From contig WGBK01000245.1 in assembly GCA_015494335.1 (NCBI GenBank), positions 1-6,236 of the forward strand: DNA of 6,236 nt. Direction: 5' to 3'. The position numbers were made by a program, and so were the translations under genes. This DNA comes from Gammaproteobacteria bacterium. Its GTDB lineage: Bacteria > Pseudomonadota > Gammaproteobacteria > GCA-001735895. Under the pieces are notes generated by a model. That model was not told where the DNA came from and did no database searches. It was given only the letters and a program-made list of their open reading frames with translations. Below, one piece after another: positions 1 through 4,648 of the stretch (within the stretch, counting starts at the first letter, position 1; each line of letters begins with the position of its first letter).

Positions 1-265
1 TACGCTGCTTGTCGATGACCTCGGTGTTCAGCCCGAGCACCACGGCATCGTCGTTTTCGTGGGCCGCATGGAAGGATTCCAGCTCCGGCATCTCTTCCCG
101 GCAGGGCGGACACCAGGTGGCCCAGTAGTTGACGATGACCCACTTGCCACGATAGTCGGACAGCTTGACCTGCTTGCCATCGAGGTCGGTCAGGGTCATG
201 TCGACAGGCTCGGCTGAAACGGCGGTGGCGACAAGGAAAAACAGCAGGGCGAGGATTTTTTTCAT
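1..265 (-). CDS. TlpA-family periplasmic thioredoxin-like protein (5' part only)
   Basis: The first 88 codons are present; the rest lies beyond the window start, so perhaps half of a usual 150-170 residue TlpA/ResA-type protein is visible. Residues 1-18 (MKKILALLFFLVATAVSA) form a clear Sec signal peptide with an AVSA cleavage site, so the mature protein should act in the periplasm. The redox site is YWATWCPPC at residues 47-55, with Cys52 and Cys55, followed by the REEMPELE helix start typical of TlpA-like proteins. Such proteins reduce or shuffle disulfides of exported proteins, for example during cytochrome c maturation; the actual partner cannot be read here. The cis-proline and the rest of the fold are outside the window. 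The start is the ATG at 265, with a weak GGA seven bases upstream. It lies downstream of the LysM gene on the same strand, but a strong terminator separates them. I see no convincing promoter of its own in 266-381. Confidence 0.9.
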   Translation of the reverse strand, partial: MKKILALLFFLVATAVSAEPVDMTLTDLDGKQVKLSDYRGKWVIVNYWATWCPPCREEMPELESFHAAHENDDAVVLGLNTEVIDKQR

Positions 266-381
266 GGCGGATTCCAAATCAACTGGGTGAAGGCGGGACT
301 GCATTGAAGTCCTGCTCCTGGGCATATTTGGATCAACGGCGACGCAAATGGTTTCAGTCGGCGCAAGGAATCATCCGGCCA

Positions 382-410
382 CAAAAAAGGCTCGCCGAAG
401 CGAGCCCTTT
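382..410 (-). terminator. Rho-independent terminator with UUCG tetraloop, downstream of the LysM lipoprotein gene
   Basis: Read on the minus strand, a 7-bp GC stem (GGCTCGC / GCGAGCC; plus-strand arms 389-395 and 400-406) is closed by a TTCG tetraloop and followed by six T residues (plus A383-388). An AAA run before the stem can pair with part of the T tract. It starts about 40 bases after the lipoprotein stop codon and should end that transcript before the tlpA-like gene. The plus-strand reading lacks a comparable long T run (only CCCTTTC), so it is mainly a minus-strand terminator. Confidence 0.92.
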
Positions 411-447
411 CGATGATCCTGATCCCGGTGTCAGGATACAGCCCGCA

Positions 448-1104
448 TTACTGGGCCAGGTATTGCTTGTCGGATTCCTCGACCACACCGATGGACCAGG
501 CGCCACGGGTCTTTGCATGCTGGATCGCGGCATCGATCTCGGAAGCGCTGGCATTCGGAATCTCGAATACCTGACCGGGGAAGATCAGGTCCGCATCCTT
601 GATCTGGTCGGCATTGGCCTTGTAGATCAGCGGCCACTGGTAGGGGTTGCCGTAGATGGTGTCCTTGCCGGAGATGTCCCACAGGTTGTCACCCTTGACA
701 ACCGTGTACTCGGCAGCGGTAACGGATACCGGACCGGTGCCGCCGGTAACCGAACCGAAACGCTCGTTGTAGCGCTTGGTTTCGGAGTGGTACTGGGCAA
801 TGGCGTCATCGGACTGCTTGGATGCCTTCTTGGCCAGGGCAATGGCCTTGTCGTTGTCACCCGCGGCAGCGGCCTTCTCGGCGGCCTTGATGATCTTGGC
901 GGTATCGCGCCACTCGTAACCCAGCTTCTGTGCCCGAGCCAGTTTCAATTTTGCGGTATAGATGGCGTTCTTGGCAGCTGCGCTGGGACCGGCTTGCGTG
1001 GCTTCGGTAGTCGGCTCCGGCTGCTTTTCACTGGCGCAACCTGCGATCAGGCCAGTGGACAGAACGGCAATGGCGGCAAATTTCAGTAACTCGGTTTTTT
1101 TCAT
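448..1104 (-). CDS. LysM-domain lipoprotein with alpha-helical N-terminal region
   Basis: A 218-residue envelope protein. Residues 1-23 are a lipoprotein signal peptide ending in lipobox IAGC, with acylated Cys23; Ala24 at +2 argues for outer-membrane sorting by the Lol rule. A short polar linker rich in E, P and T (26-41) leads to an Ala/Lys-rich helical region (about 42-115) containing YEWRDTAKII and GDNDKAIALAKKA, which reads as a helical hairpin of the DUF4398/SoxXA-binding-protein sort. Residues 133-182 are a LysM domain (YTVVKGDNLWDIS ... IFPGQVFEIP) that should bind peptidoglycan, followed by a 36-residue tail. I chose the ATG at 1104 because it gives the perfect signal peptide; an in-frame ATG at 1170 would add 22 unrelated residues before it. 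A GGAG lies 10 bases upstream inside a small hairpin. A strong promoter, a long leader and a strong terminator suggest a monocistronic, well expressed gene. The biological role is not known. Confidence 0.93.
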   Translation of the reverse strand: MKKTELLKFAAIAVLSTGLIAGCASEKQPEPTTEATQAGPSAAAKNAIYTAKLKLARAQKLGYEWRDTAKIIKAAEKAAAAGDNDKAIALAKKASKQSDDAIAQYHSETKRYNERFGSVTGGTGPVSVTAAEYTVVKGDNLWDISGKDTIYGNPYQWPLIYKANADQIKDADLIFPGQVFEIPNASASEIDAAIQHAKTRGAWSIGVVEESDKQYLAQ

Positions 1105-1110
1105 AGGTAT

Positions 1111-1125
1111 CGTTCTCCGGGAACG
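1111..1125 (-). promoter_or_regulatory. Ribosome-binding-site hairpin of the LysM lipoprotein mRNA
   Basis: In the minus-strand transcript, CGUUC and GAACG form a 5-bp stem around the loop CCGGA. The only Shine-Dalgarno-like sequence for the start at 1104 (GGAG) lies partly in this loop and partly in the 3' arm. The structure could tune ribosome access, or simply present the site in a loop. The complementarity is seen directly; any regulatory effect is inference. Confidence 0.45.
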
Positions 1126-1180
1126 GTTTGTTTGTCGAATCAGGTCAGGCAAATGCGCCAAGGCATTCAATTCACTCGGA

Positions 1181-1228
1181 ATTCAGGGCGAACCTTACCC
1201 CCTAAAGGGGCTTCGGGCAAGCCTGAAT
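1181..1228 (-). repeat. Nested inverted repeat in the LysM mRNA leader
   Basis: Three nested complementary pairs are visible: ATTCAGG 1181-1187 with CCTGAAT 1222-1228, CGAA 1189-1192 with TTCG 1212-1215, and CCCC 1199-1202 with GGGG 1207-1210 around a TAAA loop. Together they could fold as one interrupted 48-base stem-loop, in the RNA of either strand. It lies within the predicted 5' leader of the lipoprotein gene, about 77 bases before the start codon. There is no T tract next to it, so it does not look like an intrinsic terminator. Confidence 0.55.
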
Positions 1229-1291
1229 CACCGGGTTTCCGTTGAAGTATTGCAGTCGGCCTTAGTTTGCCATCAGGCTTATTGTAGTTAT

Positions 1292-1309
1292 TTCGGCGAA
1301 AGTACCGAA
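1292..1309. repeat. Inverted repeat TTCGG-N8-CCGAA around the lipoprotein -10 element
   Basis: Perfect 5-bp arms at 1292-1296 and 1305-1309 flank eight bases that contain the predicted -10 hexamer (1299-1304). A dimeric repressor bound here would block promoter opening. Arms this short can occur by chance, so this is a candidate operator only. Confidence 0.35.
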
Positions 1310-1327
1310 TGCCGCGGTGGCTGTCAA
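1299..1327 (-). promoter_or_regulatory. Sigma70-type promoter of the LysM lipoprotein gene
   Basis: On the minus strand a perfect -35 TTGACA (plus 1322-1327) is followed by a 17-base spacer and a -10 TACTTT (plus 1299-1304), which keeps the three most important -10 positions (T, A and final T). Transcription would start near 1292, leaving a leader of about 188 bases. A separate TACAAT at 1281-1286 is a better -10 by itself but has only a poor -35 (TTCGGT). Confidence 0.6.
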
Positions 1328-1340
1328 CCCGACAAAACCA

Positions 1341-1369
1341 TTGCCTTGCCTGCAACCTTGGGACAGAAT
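1341..1369 (+). promoter_or_regulatory. Possible sigma70 promoter for the arsC-wrbA-DUF2069 operon
   Basis: TTGCCT (1341-1346) and CAGAAT (1364-1369) each match four of six consensus bases and have the ideal 17-base spacing. Transcription would start near 1376, inside the palindrome at 1368-1382, giving a leader of about 70 bases. The match is modest, and no better candidate is seen upstream of 1446. Confidence 0.4.
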
Positions 1370-1382
1370 TGTTCACAACAAT
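1368..1382. repeat. Operator-like palindrome ATTGTT-CAC-AACAAT upstream of the arsC-like gene
   Basis: Perfect 6-bp arms (1368-1373 and 1377-1382) surround a 3-bp centre. The site abuts the predicted -10 and covers the predicted transcription start, which is the usual place for a repressor operator. I cannot assign it to a known regulator; it could also fold as a small hairpin at the 5' end of the mRNA. Confidence 0.45.
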
Positions 1383-1445
1383 ACGACGACCGGGCCACGA
1401 TCAGCCCGGACGCATTTCCAACACGCCATCACCAGAGGTTGCCCG

Positions 1446-1805
1446 ATGAGCTCGACTTCCATCGTCATCTACCACAACCCGCGCTGCAGCAAGTCCCGAG
1501 CCACCCTCGAACTGTTGCAGGAACGGGGTATCGAACCCGAAATCGTCGAATACATGAAGGAGCCGCCGAACAAGGAGACCCTGGCTCACCTGGTGGAACT
1601 GCTGGGCGTATCGCCGCGCGAGCTGCTGCGTACCAACGAACAGGTGTACAAGGATGCCGGTCTCGACGAGGAAGACCTCAGCGACGAGGACATCCTCGAC
1701 GCCCTGTCCCAGTGCCCGACCATCCTGCAGCGACCGATCGTGGTCGTCGACGACGAGAAGGCCGCCATCGGCCGCCCGCCCGAGAACGTGCTGGACATCC
1801 TCTGA
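1446..1805 (+). CDS. arsC: ArsC/YfgD-family reductase (glutaredoxin-dependent arsenate reductase-like)
   Basis: A 119-residue cytoplasmic protein, the same length as E. coli YfgD. It has a thioredoxin-like ArsC fold with the active site HNPRCSKSR at residues 10-18 and catalytic Cys14. Arg62, Arg96 (in QRPIVVV) and Arg110 (in IGRPPE) sit where the arsenate-binding arginines of plasmid R773 ArsC are found, so it could reduce arsenate to arsenite with glutathione and glutaredoxin. In this chromosomal setting there is no ArsR, arsenite pump or other ars gene, so resistance may not be its main role. The ATG at 1446 has an AGAGG seven bases upstream and matches the family start; an in-frame GTG at 1317 would add an unconserved 43-residue extension. 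It is the first gene of an apparent three-gene operon; wrbA follows after four bases. Confidence 0.93.
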   Translation: MSSTSIVIYHNPRCSKSRATLELLQERGIEPEIVEYMKEPPNKETLAHLVELLGVSPRELLRTNEQVYKDAGLDEEDLSDEDILDALSQCPTILQRPIVVVDDEKAAIGRPPENVLDIL

Positions 1806-1809
1806 CCCG

Positions 1810-2415
1810 GTGTCTGCAACCGTTCGTATCCTGCTGGTCTACTACAGCCGTCACGGCTCCGTGGCCCGTCTCGCCGAACATCTGGCCGAGGGCGTCGAAT
1901 CGGTGGACGGAGCCGAGGCCCGATTGCGCCGCGTGCCCGAGGTCTCGCCGCTGACCGAGCAGAGCAAGGAAGACATCCCCGCATCCGGACCGCCCTATGC
2001 CACCACCGGGGATCTTTCCGACTGTGACGGCCTGCTGCTCGGCTCCCCGTCCTACTTCGGCAGCATGGCCGCGCCGCTGAAGCATTTTCTCGACCAGACT
2101 TCCCCGCTGTGGCTGTCCGGCGCCCTGATCGGCAAGCCGGCTGCGGTCTTCACCTCGGCCTCGAGCCTGCACGGCGGCCATGAATCGGTGCTGCTGGAGA
2201 TGATGAAGCCCCTGCTGCATCACGGAATGCTGATAGCCGGCCTGCCCTATTCGGAACCCGCCCTGCTCAACACCCGCAGCGGTTGCACGCCCTATGGCGC
2301 CAGCCACGACGACCATCCCCAGGGCTCCGCCATCAGCAAGGACGAACAGGCCTGCGCACGCGCCCTCGGCCAGCGCCTGGCCCGGCTGGCCGCAAGCCTG
2401 AAGGCTGGCACATGA
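1810..2415 (+). CDS. wrbA: WrbA-like NAD(P)H:quinone oxidoreductase (flavodoxin fold)
   Basis: A 201-residue FMN flavoprotein, close to the 198 residues of E. coli WrbA. The FMN phosphate loop is YYSRHGSV (11-18). Further FMN-contact loops are GSPSYFGSM (78-86) and SASSLHGGHE (116-125). FLDQTSPLWLSGALIGK (93-109), LLHHGM (135-140) and CTPYGASH are typical WrbA stretches. Members of the family form tetramers that carry out two-electron reduction of quinones with NAD(P)H, avoiding semiquinone radicals. The start is a GTG at 1810, because the flavodoxin strand begins at once (SATVRILLVYYS) and no in-frame ATG is near. There is no good Shine-Dalgarno, and the start is only four bases after the arsC stop, so translation probably depends on coupling. 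The stop overlaps the next start as ATGA. The first part of the FMN loop differs from the E. coli SMYGHI, so this is a divergent WrbA. Confidence 0.9.
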   Translation: MSATVRILLVYYSRHGSVARLAEHLAEGVESVDGAEARLRRVPEVSPLTEQSKEDIPASGPPYATTGDLSDCDGLLLGSPSYFGSMAAPLKHFLDQTSPLWLSGALIGKPAAVFTSASSLHGGHESVLLEMMKPLLHHGMLIAGLPYSEPALLNTRSGCTPYGASHDDHPQGSAISKDEQACARALGQRLARLAASLKAGT

Positions 2416-2756
2416 AGGGTTTTCGTCCGCTGCAAGCAGTGGCCCTGCTGTGCCTGGCCGGATTGATCCTGACCCAGTTGTCCCTGCTGTTGTGGCTCGA
2501 ACCGGCCCACTATTGGCTGCCCGTGGTGCTGACGCTACCGCTGCTGGTGCCCCTGCCAGGCCTGTGGCGTAACAGGCGATATACCTTCAAATGGGTGGGC
2601 TTCCCGGTGCTGTTCTATTTCGCCATCGGCACCAGCGAGGCCTTTGCCAATGAGTCCCTGCGCCTCTACGGCATTCTCAACCTGGTATTCAGCATCGGCC
2701 TGTTTCTGGCCGCGGTGTTTCACAGCCGCTATCTGGCGCTGTCCGGGTCCAGCTGA
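2412..2756 (+). CDS. DUF2069 integral membrane protein
   Basis: A 114-residue hydrophobic protein of the DUF2069 family; its function is unknown. Four membrane segments can be read at about residues 8-29, 34-52, 61-79 and 85-103. A basic loop, RNRRY (53-57), lies between the second and third and by the positive-inside rule should face the cytoplasm. GTSEAFA (73-79) and the closing HSRYLAL are features I associate with the family. The ATG at 2412 overlaps the wrbA stop (ATGA) and has AAGG seven bases upstream, so it is translationally coupled and last in the arsC-wrbA operon. Its last 28 coding bases overlap the end of hda on the other strand, and no terminator is visible between them. The family assignment comes from sequence look and from the neighbourhood arsC-wrbA-X-hda. 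Confidence 0.85.
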   Translation: MKGFRPLQAVALLCLAGLILTQLSLLLWLEPAHYWLPVVLTLPLLVPLPGLWRNRRYTFKWVGFPVLFYFAIGTSEAFANESLRLYGILNLVFSIGLFLAAVFHSRYLALSGSS

Positions 2757-3442
2757 AAAGGCAGCACCTCTCGGATCAGCGGAATGGTGATGCGCCTTTG
2801 CTGCGACAGGGCCGCTTCGTCCAGCTGTTGCAGGGCCTGCATCTGATCCTTCAGCCGTCGCGAATAGCGGCTCAGCAGGAAGTGCAGGGCCTCGTCTCCC
2901 AGTTCCAACCCCAGCAGCCGCGCGCGTTCGCGCAGGATATGCTCGACCGCGGCGTCATCGGGGCTCGGCAAGGCGATCAGCAAGCCCCAGCCCAGACGGG
3001 ATTTCAGATCCGGCAGACGAAAACCGGTATCACGCGGCCGCCGCGACAGGCTGAACAGGAAACGCAGCTCGCCCTGCTGGACCCGGTTGACGAGCCGATA
3101 GAAGCCGGCTTCCCAGTCCCGGTTGCCGGCCAGCAGGTCGATATTGTCCACCGCCAGCACCGTACCTTCGGGAAAATCGCTGAAGCCCTCGGCACTGGCG
3201 TCCATCAACTGGGCGGCATCGAACAAATGGTAGGAGATGTCGCCCTCACGGGCATACAGGGCGCAGGCATTGAGCAGGTGGGTCTTGCCACTGTCGGGAC
3301 CGCCCCACAGGCCGATCAGGGCTTCTCCGGTCTGGTCGAACAGGGCCGTCAGCTGATGACGGATATAGGGCGCCTGCTCGGACAGATAGTTGTCGAGGCT
3401 GAAACGAGAATCGAATTGCAGCGGCAGGGGAAGTTGCGCCAT
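2729..3442 (-). CDS. hda: Hda, DnaA regulatory inactivator (AAA+ family)
   Basis: A 237-residue homologue of E. coli Hda (233). Hda with the DNA-loaded sliding clamp stimulates ATP hydrolysis by DnaA (RIDA), preventing re-initiation at oriC. The N-terminal QLPLPL (3-8) is the clamp-binding motif. The AAA+ core shows Walker A GGPDSGKT (47-54), Walker B-like LAVDNID (96-102), and the box VII arginine finger Arg149 in LPDLKSRLGWG (143-153), matching the E. coli RIDA arginine. The sensor 2 helix region SRYSRRLKDQMQALQQLD (191-208) and the ending ITIPLIREVL are also typical. I chose the ATG at 3442: it places the clamp motif at the N terminus, whereas an in-frame ATG at 3550 lies inside the upstream gene. 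No Shine-Dalgarno is seen. It starts 22 bases after the DUF2066 stop and is probably co-transcribed with it. Its end overlaps DUF2069. Confidence 0.95.
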   Translation of the reverse strand: MAQLPLPLQFDSRFSLDNYLSEQAPYIRHQLTALFDQTGEALIGLWGGPDSGKTHLLNACALYAREGDISYHLFDAAQLMDASAEGFSDFPEGTVLAVDNIDLLAGNRDWEAGFYRLVNRVQQGELRFLFSLSRRPRDTGFRLPDLKSRLGWGLLIALPSPDDAAVEHILRERARLLGLELGDEALHFLLSRYSRRLKDQMQALQQLDEAALSQQRRITIPLIREVLPFQLDPDSAR

Positions 3443-3464
3443 CGCGGTTCGGACGGGTCGCGTA

Positions 3465-4574
3465 TCAGCGCAGGAGACGATAGCGCATGCGTACCAGGGT
3501 ATCGCTGGCGCCGGCCTGAACCTGGGGAAGTTCCTCCTGTTCCAGCACATCGCCGAGGGCGATCAGGCGCGACAGATCCTGGGCGGCGTTGCGCAGTCGC
3601 ACGCGGAAGGAAACCCGGTTCGGCTCGACCAGCCGGGGGCGCAAGGACTCGATGGCTTCCAGCGACTTGAGGTAGCGCGACACGCGCAAAAGATCGTCCA
3701 GCGTGGCGACACCCTCCACCGTCAGCATCAGGTCCTGACCGCCGGCCATCGAGCTGTCGAGGGCATATTCGCTGGCCAGGGTTCGCGCCAGTTGCGCCAG
3801 GGCCTGGGTCAGCACCGCCTCGCGGCTATCCCCCTGGTAGCTCCAACCGTCCCGTCGTCCGGAGAAGCGAAGTTGCCAGTCGCCACGCCAGCCCTTCTGG
3901 TCATTGCCGGCCAGGGTGCCGATGAGCACGGCATCCGGTGCATAACGGGCCGAGATGGATGCAATAGCCGTCTCGTCGCGATCGCGAACCTGGCGCGGGC
4001 CGAGCACGCGGCTGTCCTCGAGGTCATTGAGAGGGAGCAGTACCGGCAGGCCACGGGCATCGGCCAGTTGGTTGATCTCGGCCGCCAGTTGCGGCGTGGT
4101 GTCGTCGGCCACCAGGGTCAGGCGACCGCCCTGCTGCACCGCCATCAGCAGCAGGGTGCTGGGGCGCTCACGGCCCCACAGGCGCAGCCGGTTCTCGCGC
4201 AGCAGACGGTCCAGCGCCTTGGCATCGAAACGAACCGTCAGAAACAATTGCTCGCGAGCTTCCTCGTCTTCGCCCTCGGCCGGTACCGGACGGCTCGTGT
4301 AACGGTATTCCTGAACAAAGCGTGCAGCGCGCTTGATCGGCCCCTGCAACTGCGGCAGATCGGCCAGATCCTGGTCGCCGGTCAGCTTGGCCAGTACTCT
4401 CCTCATGGCTTCGCTGAACAGTTTCAGCCGTTCCGCCGTACTCTGGTCCGTCGCCGGCAATTCCACGCTGTAGAGGTTGTCCACCCGTACTGCCGAAGCC
4501 GGATGAGAAAGCAGCAGGCCCAGCATCAGGGCCAGCAGGAGAGGCAACAGGGGGCGATGGAAGAAGCGGGGCAT
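3465..4574 (-). CDS. DUF2066 secreted protein
   Basis: A 369-residue protein with a Sec signal peptide: basic start MPRFFHRP, a long leucine-rich core, and a PASA cleavage site after Ala28. The mature part should lie in the periplasm. It fits the DUF2066 family, whose function is unknown. Visible landmarks are VDNLYSVELPATDQS after the signal, EAMRRVLAKLTGD (about 51-63), LWGRERPSTLLLMAV (about 130-144) and a basic C-terminal end. A mixed segment before the end (GVATLDDLLRVSRYLKSLE) may be a separate small domain. No catalytic motif is evident. The ATG at 4574 is chosen because it begins the signal peptide; an ATG at 4622 would add 16 unrelated residues and reach into the promoter region. No strong Shine-Dalgarno is seen. 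It lies just upstream of hda on the same strand and is divergent from purM. The family call rests on sequence look plus the hda-X-purM context. Confidence 0.85.
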   Translation of the reverse strand: MPRFFHRPLLPLLLALMLGLLLSHPASAVRVDNLYSVELPATDQSTAERLKLFSEAMRRVLAKLTGDQDLADLPQLQGPIKRAARFVQEYRYTSRPVPAEGEDEEAREQLFLTVRFDAKALDRLLRENRLRLWGRERPSTLLLMAVQQGGRLTLVADDTTPQLAAEINQLADARGLPVLLPLNDLEDSRVLGPRQVRDRDETAIASISARYAPDAVLIGTLAGNDQKGWRGDWQLRFSGRRDGWSYQGDSREAVLTQALAQLARTLASEYALDSSMAGGQDLMLTVEGVATLDDLLRVSRYLKSLEAIESLRPRLVEPNRVSFRVRLRNAAQDLSRLIALGDVLEQEELPQVQAGASDTLVRMRYRLLR

Positions 4575-4587
4575 CAAAGGTGAAACC

Positions 4588-4615
4588 GGGCAATAATTTT
4601 CAGGCCGTGTAAAAT
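4588..4615 (+). promoter_or_regulatory. Possible purM-purN promoter
   Basis: TAAAAT at 4610-4615 is a five-of-six -10 match in the only AT-rich patch of the 74-base gap upstream of purM, and would start transcription near 4622, about 27 bases before the ATG. The -35 position (around 4588-4593, GGGCAA) is poor, so an activator may be needed, or the promoter may be weak. No PurR-type box (ACGCAAACGTTTGCGT-like) is seen. Confidence 0.4.
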
Positions 4616-4639
4616 AGCACACCCCCCAACAATGCAGAA
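4611..4639 (-). promoter_or_regulatory. Possible DUF2066-hda promoter
   Basis: On the minus strand TATTTT (plus 4611-4616) could serve as a -10, with a weak TTCTGC (plus 4634-4639) 17 bases upstream. Transcription would start near 4604, about 30 bases before the ATG at 4574. This -10 lies on almost the same base pairs as the plus-strand -10 for purM. Confidence 0.3.
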
Positions 4640-4648
4640 CCCGCAGCC

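Larger units (their letters stand above)
1105..1445. other. Divergent regulatory region between the LysM lipoprotein gene and the arsC-like operon
   Basis: This 341-base stretch has no credible coding gene. Going from the lipoprotein side it holds: a small hairpin around the ribosome binding site (1111-1125), a larger nested inverted repeat (1181-1228), a minus-strand sigma70 promoter (1299-1327) whose -10 is bracketed by a TTCGG/CCGAA repeat, a weaker plus-strand promoter (1341-1369), and an operator-like palindrome (1368-1382). The two predicted -35 elements are back to back, 13 bases apart. I recognise no tRNA, no known small RNA and no riboswitch family on either strand. Confidence 0.7.

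Noticed and set aside
304..1089. A 261-codon plus-strand open frame opposite the LysM lipoprotein
   Set aside because: It is a low-complexity G/L/V-rich shadow, crosses the UUCG terminator, and has no motif or ribosome binding site.
1138..1165. Plus-strand similarity to part of the SRP (4.5S) RNA, CAGGTCAGG ... GCCAAGGC
   Set aside because: The conserved GGAA tetraloop and the AGCAG internal loop are missing, and the flanks do not form the long helix; chance resemblance.
1198..1210. CCCCCTAAAGGGG as a terminator for either strand
   Set aside because: The stem is short and no T tract follows on either strand; it is better seen as the tip of the larger inverted repeat.
1150..1300. A GEMM (cyclic di-GMP) or preQ1 riboswitch in the lipoprotein leader, suggested by short matches such as GGCAAAC and AAACTAAGG
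   Set aside because: The required GNRA hairpin and CGCAAAGC segment of GEMM and the P1 stem of preQ1 are not found; the matches are too short to support a call.
1317..1445. A possible N-terminal extension of the arsC-like gene from a GTG at 1317
   Set aside because: It would precede a protein that already has the full family length, runs through the predicted promoter and palindrome, and the ATG at 1446 has a good ribosome binding site.
3390..4583. A 397-codon plus-strand open frame opposite the DUF2066 gene, and a 290-codon one at 2798-3670 opposite hda
   Set aside because: Both are rich in Q, R and G, resemble no family, and lie antisense to genes with signal peptide or AAA+ motifs.
4575..4648. 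A PurR operator upstream of purM
   Set aside because: No sequence close to the 16-base PurR consensus is present in the gap.
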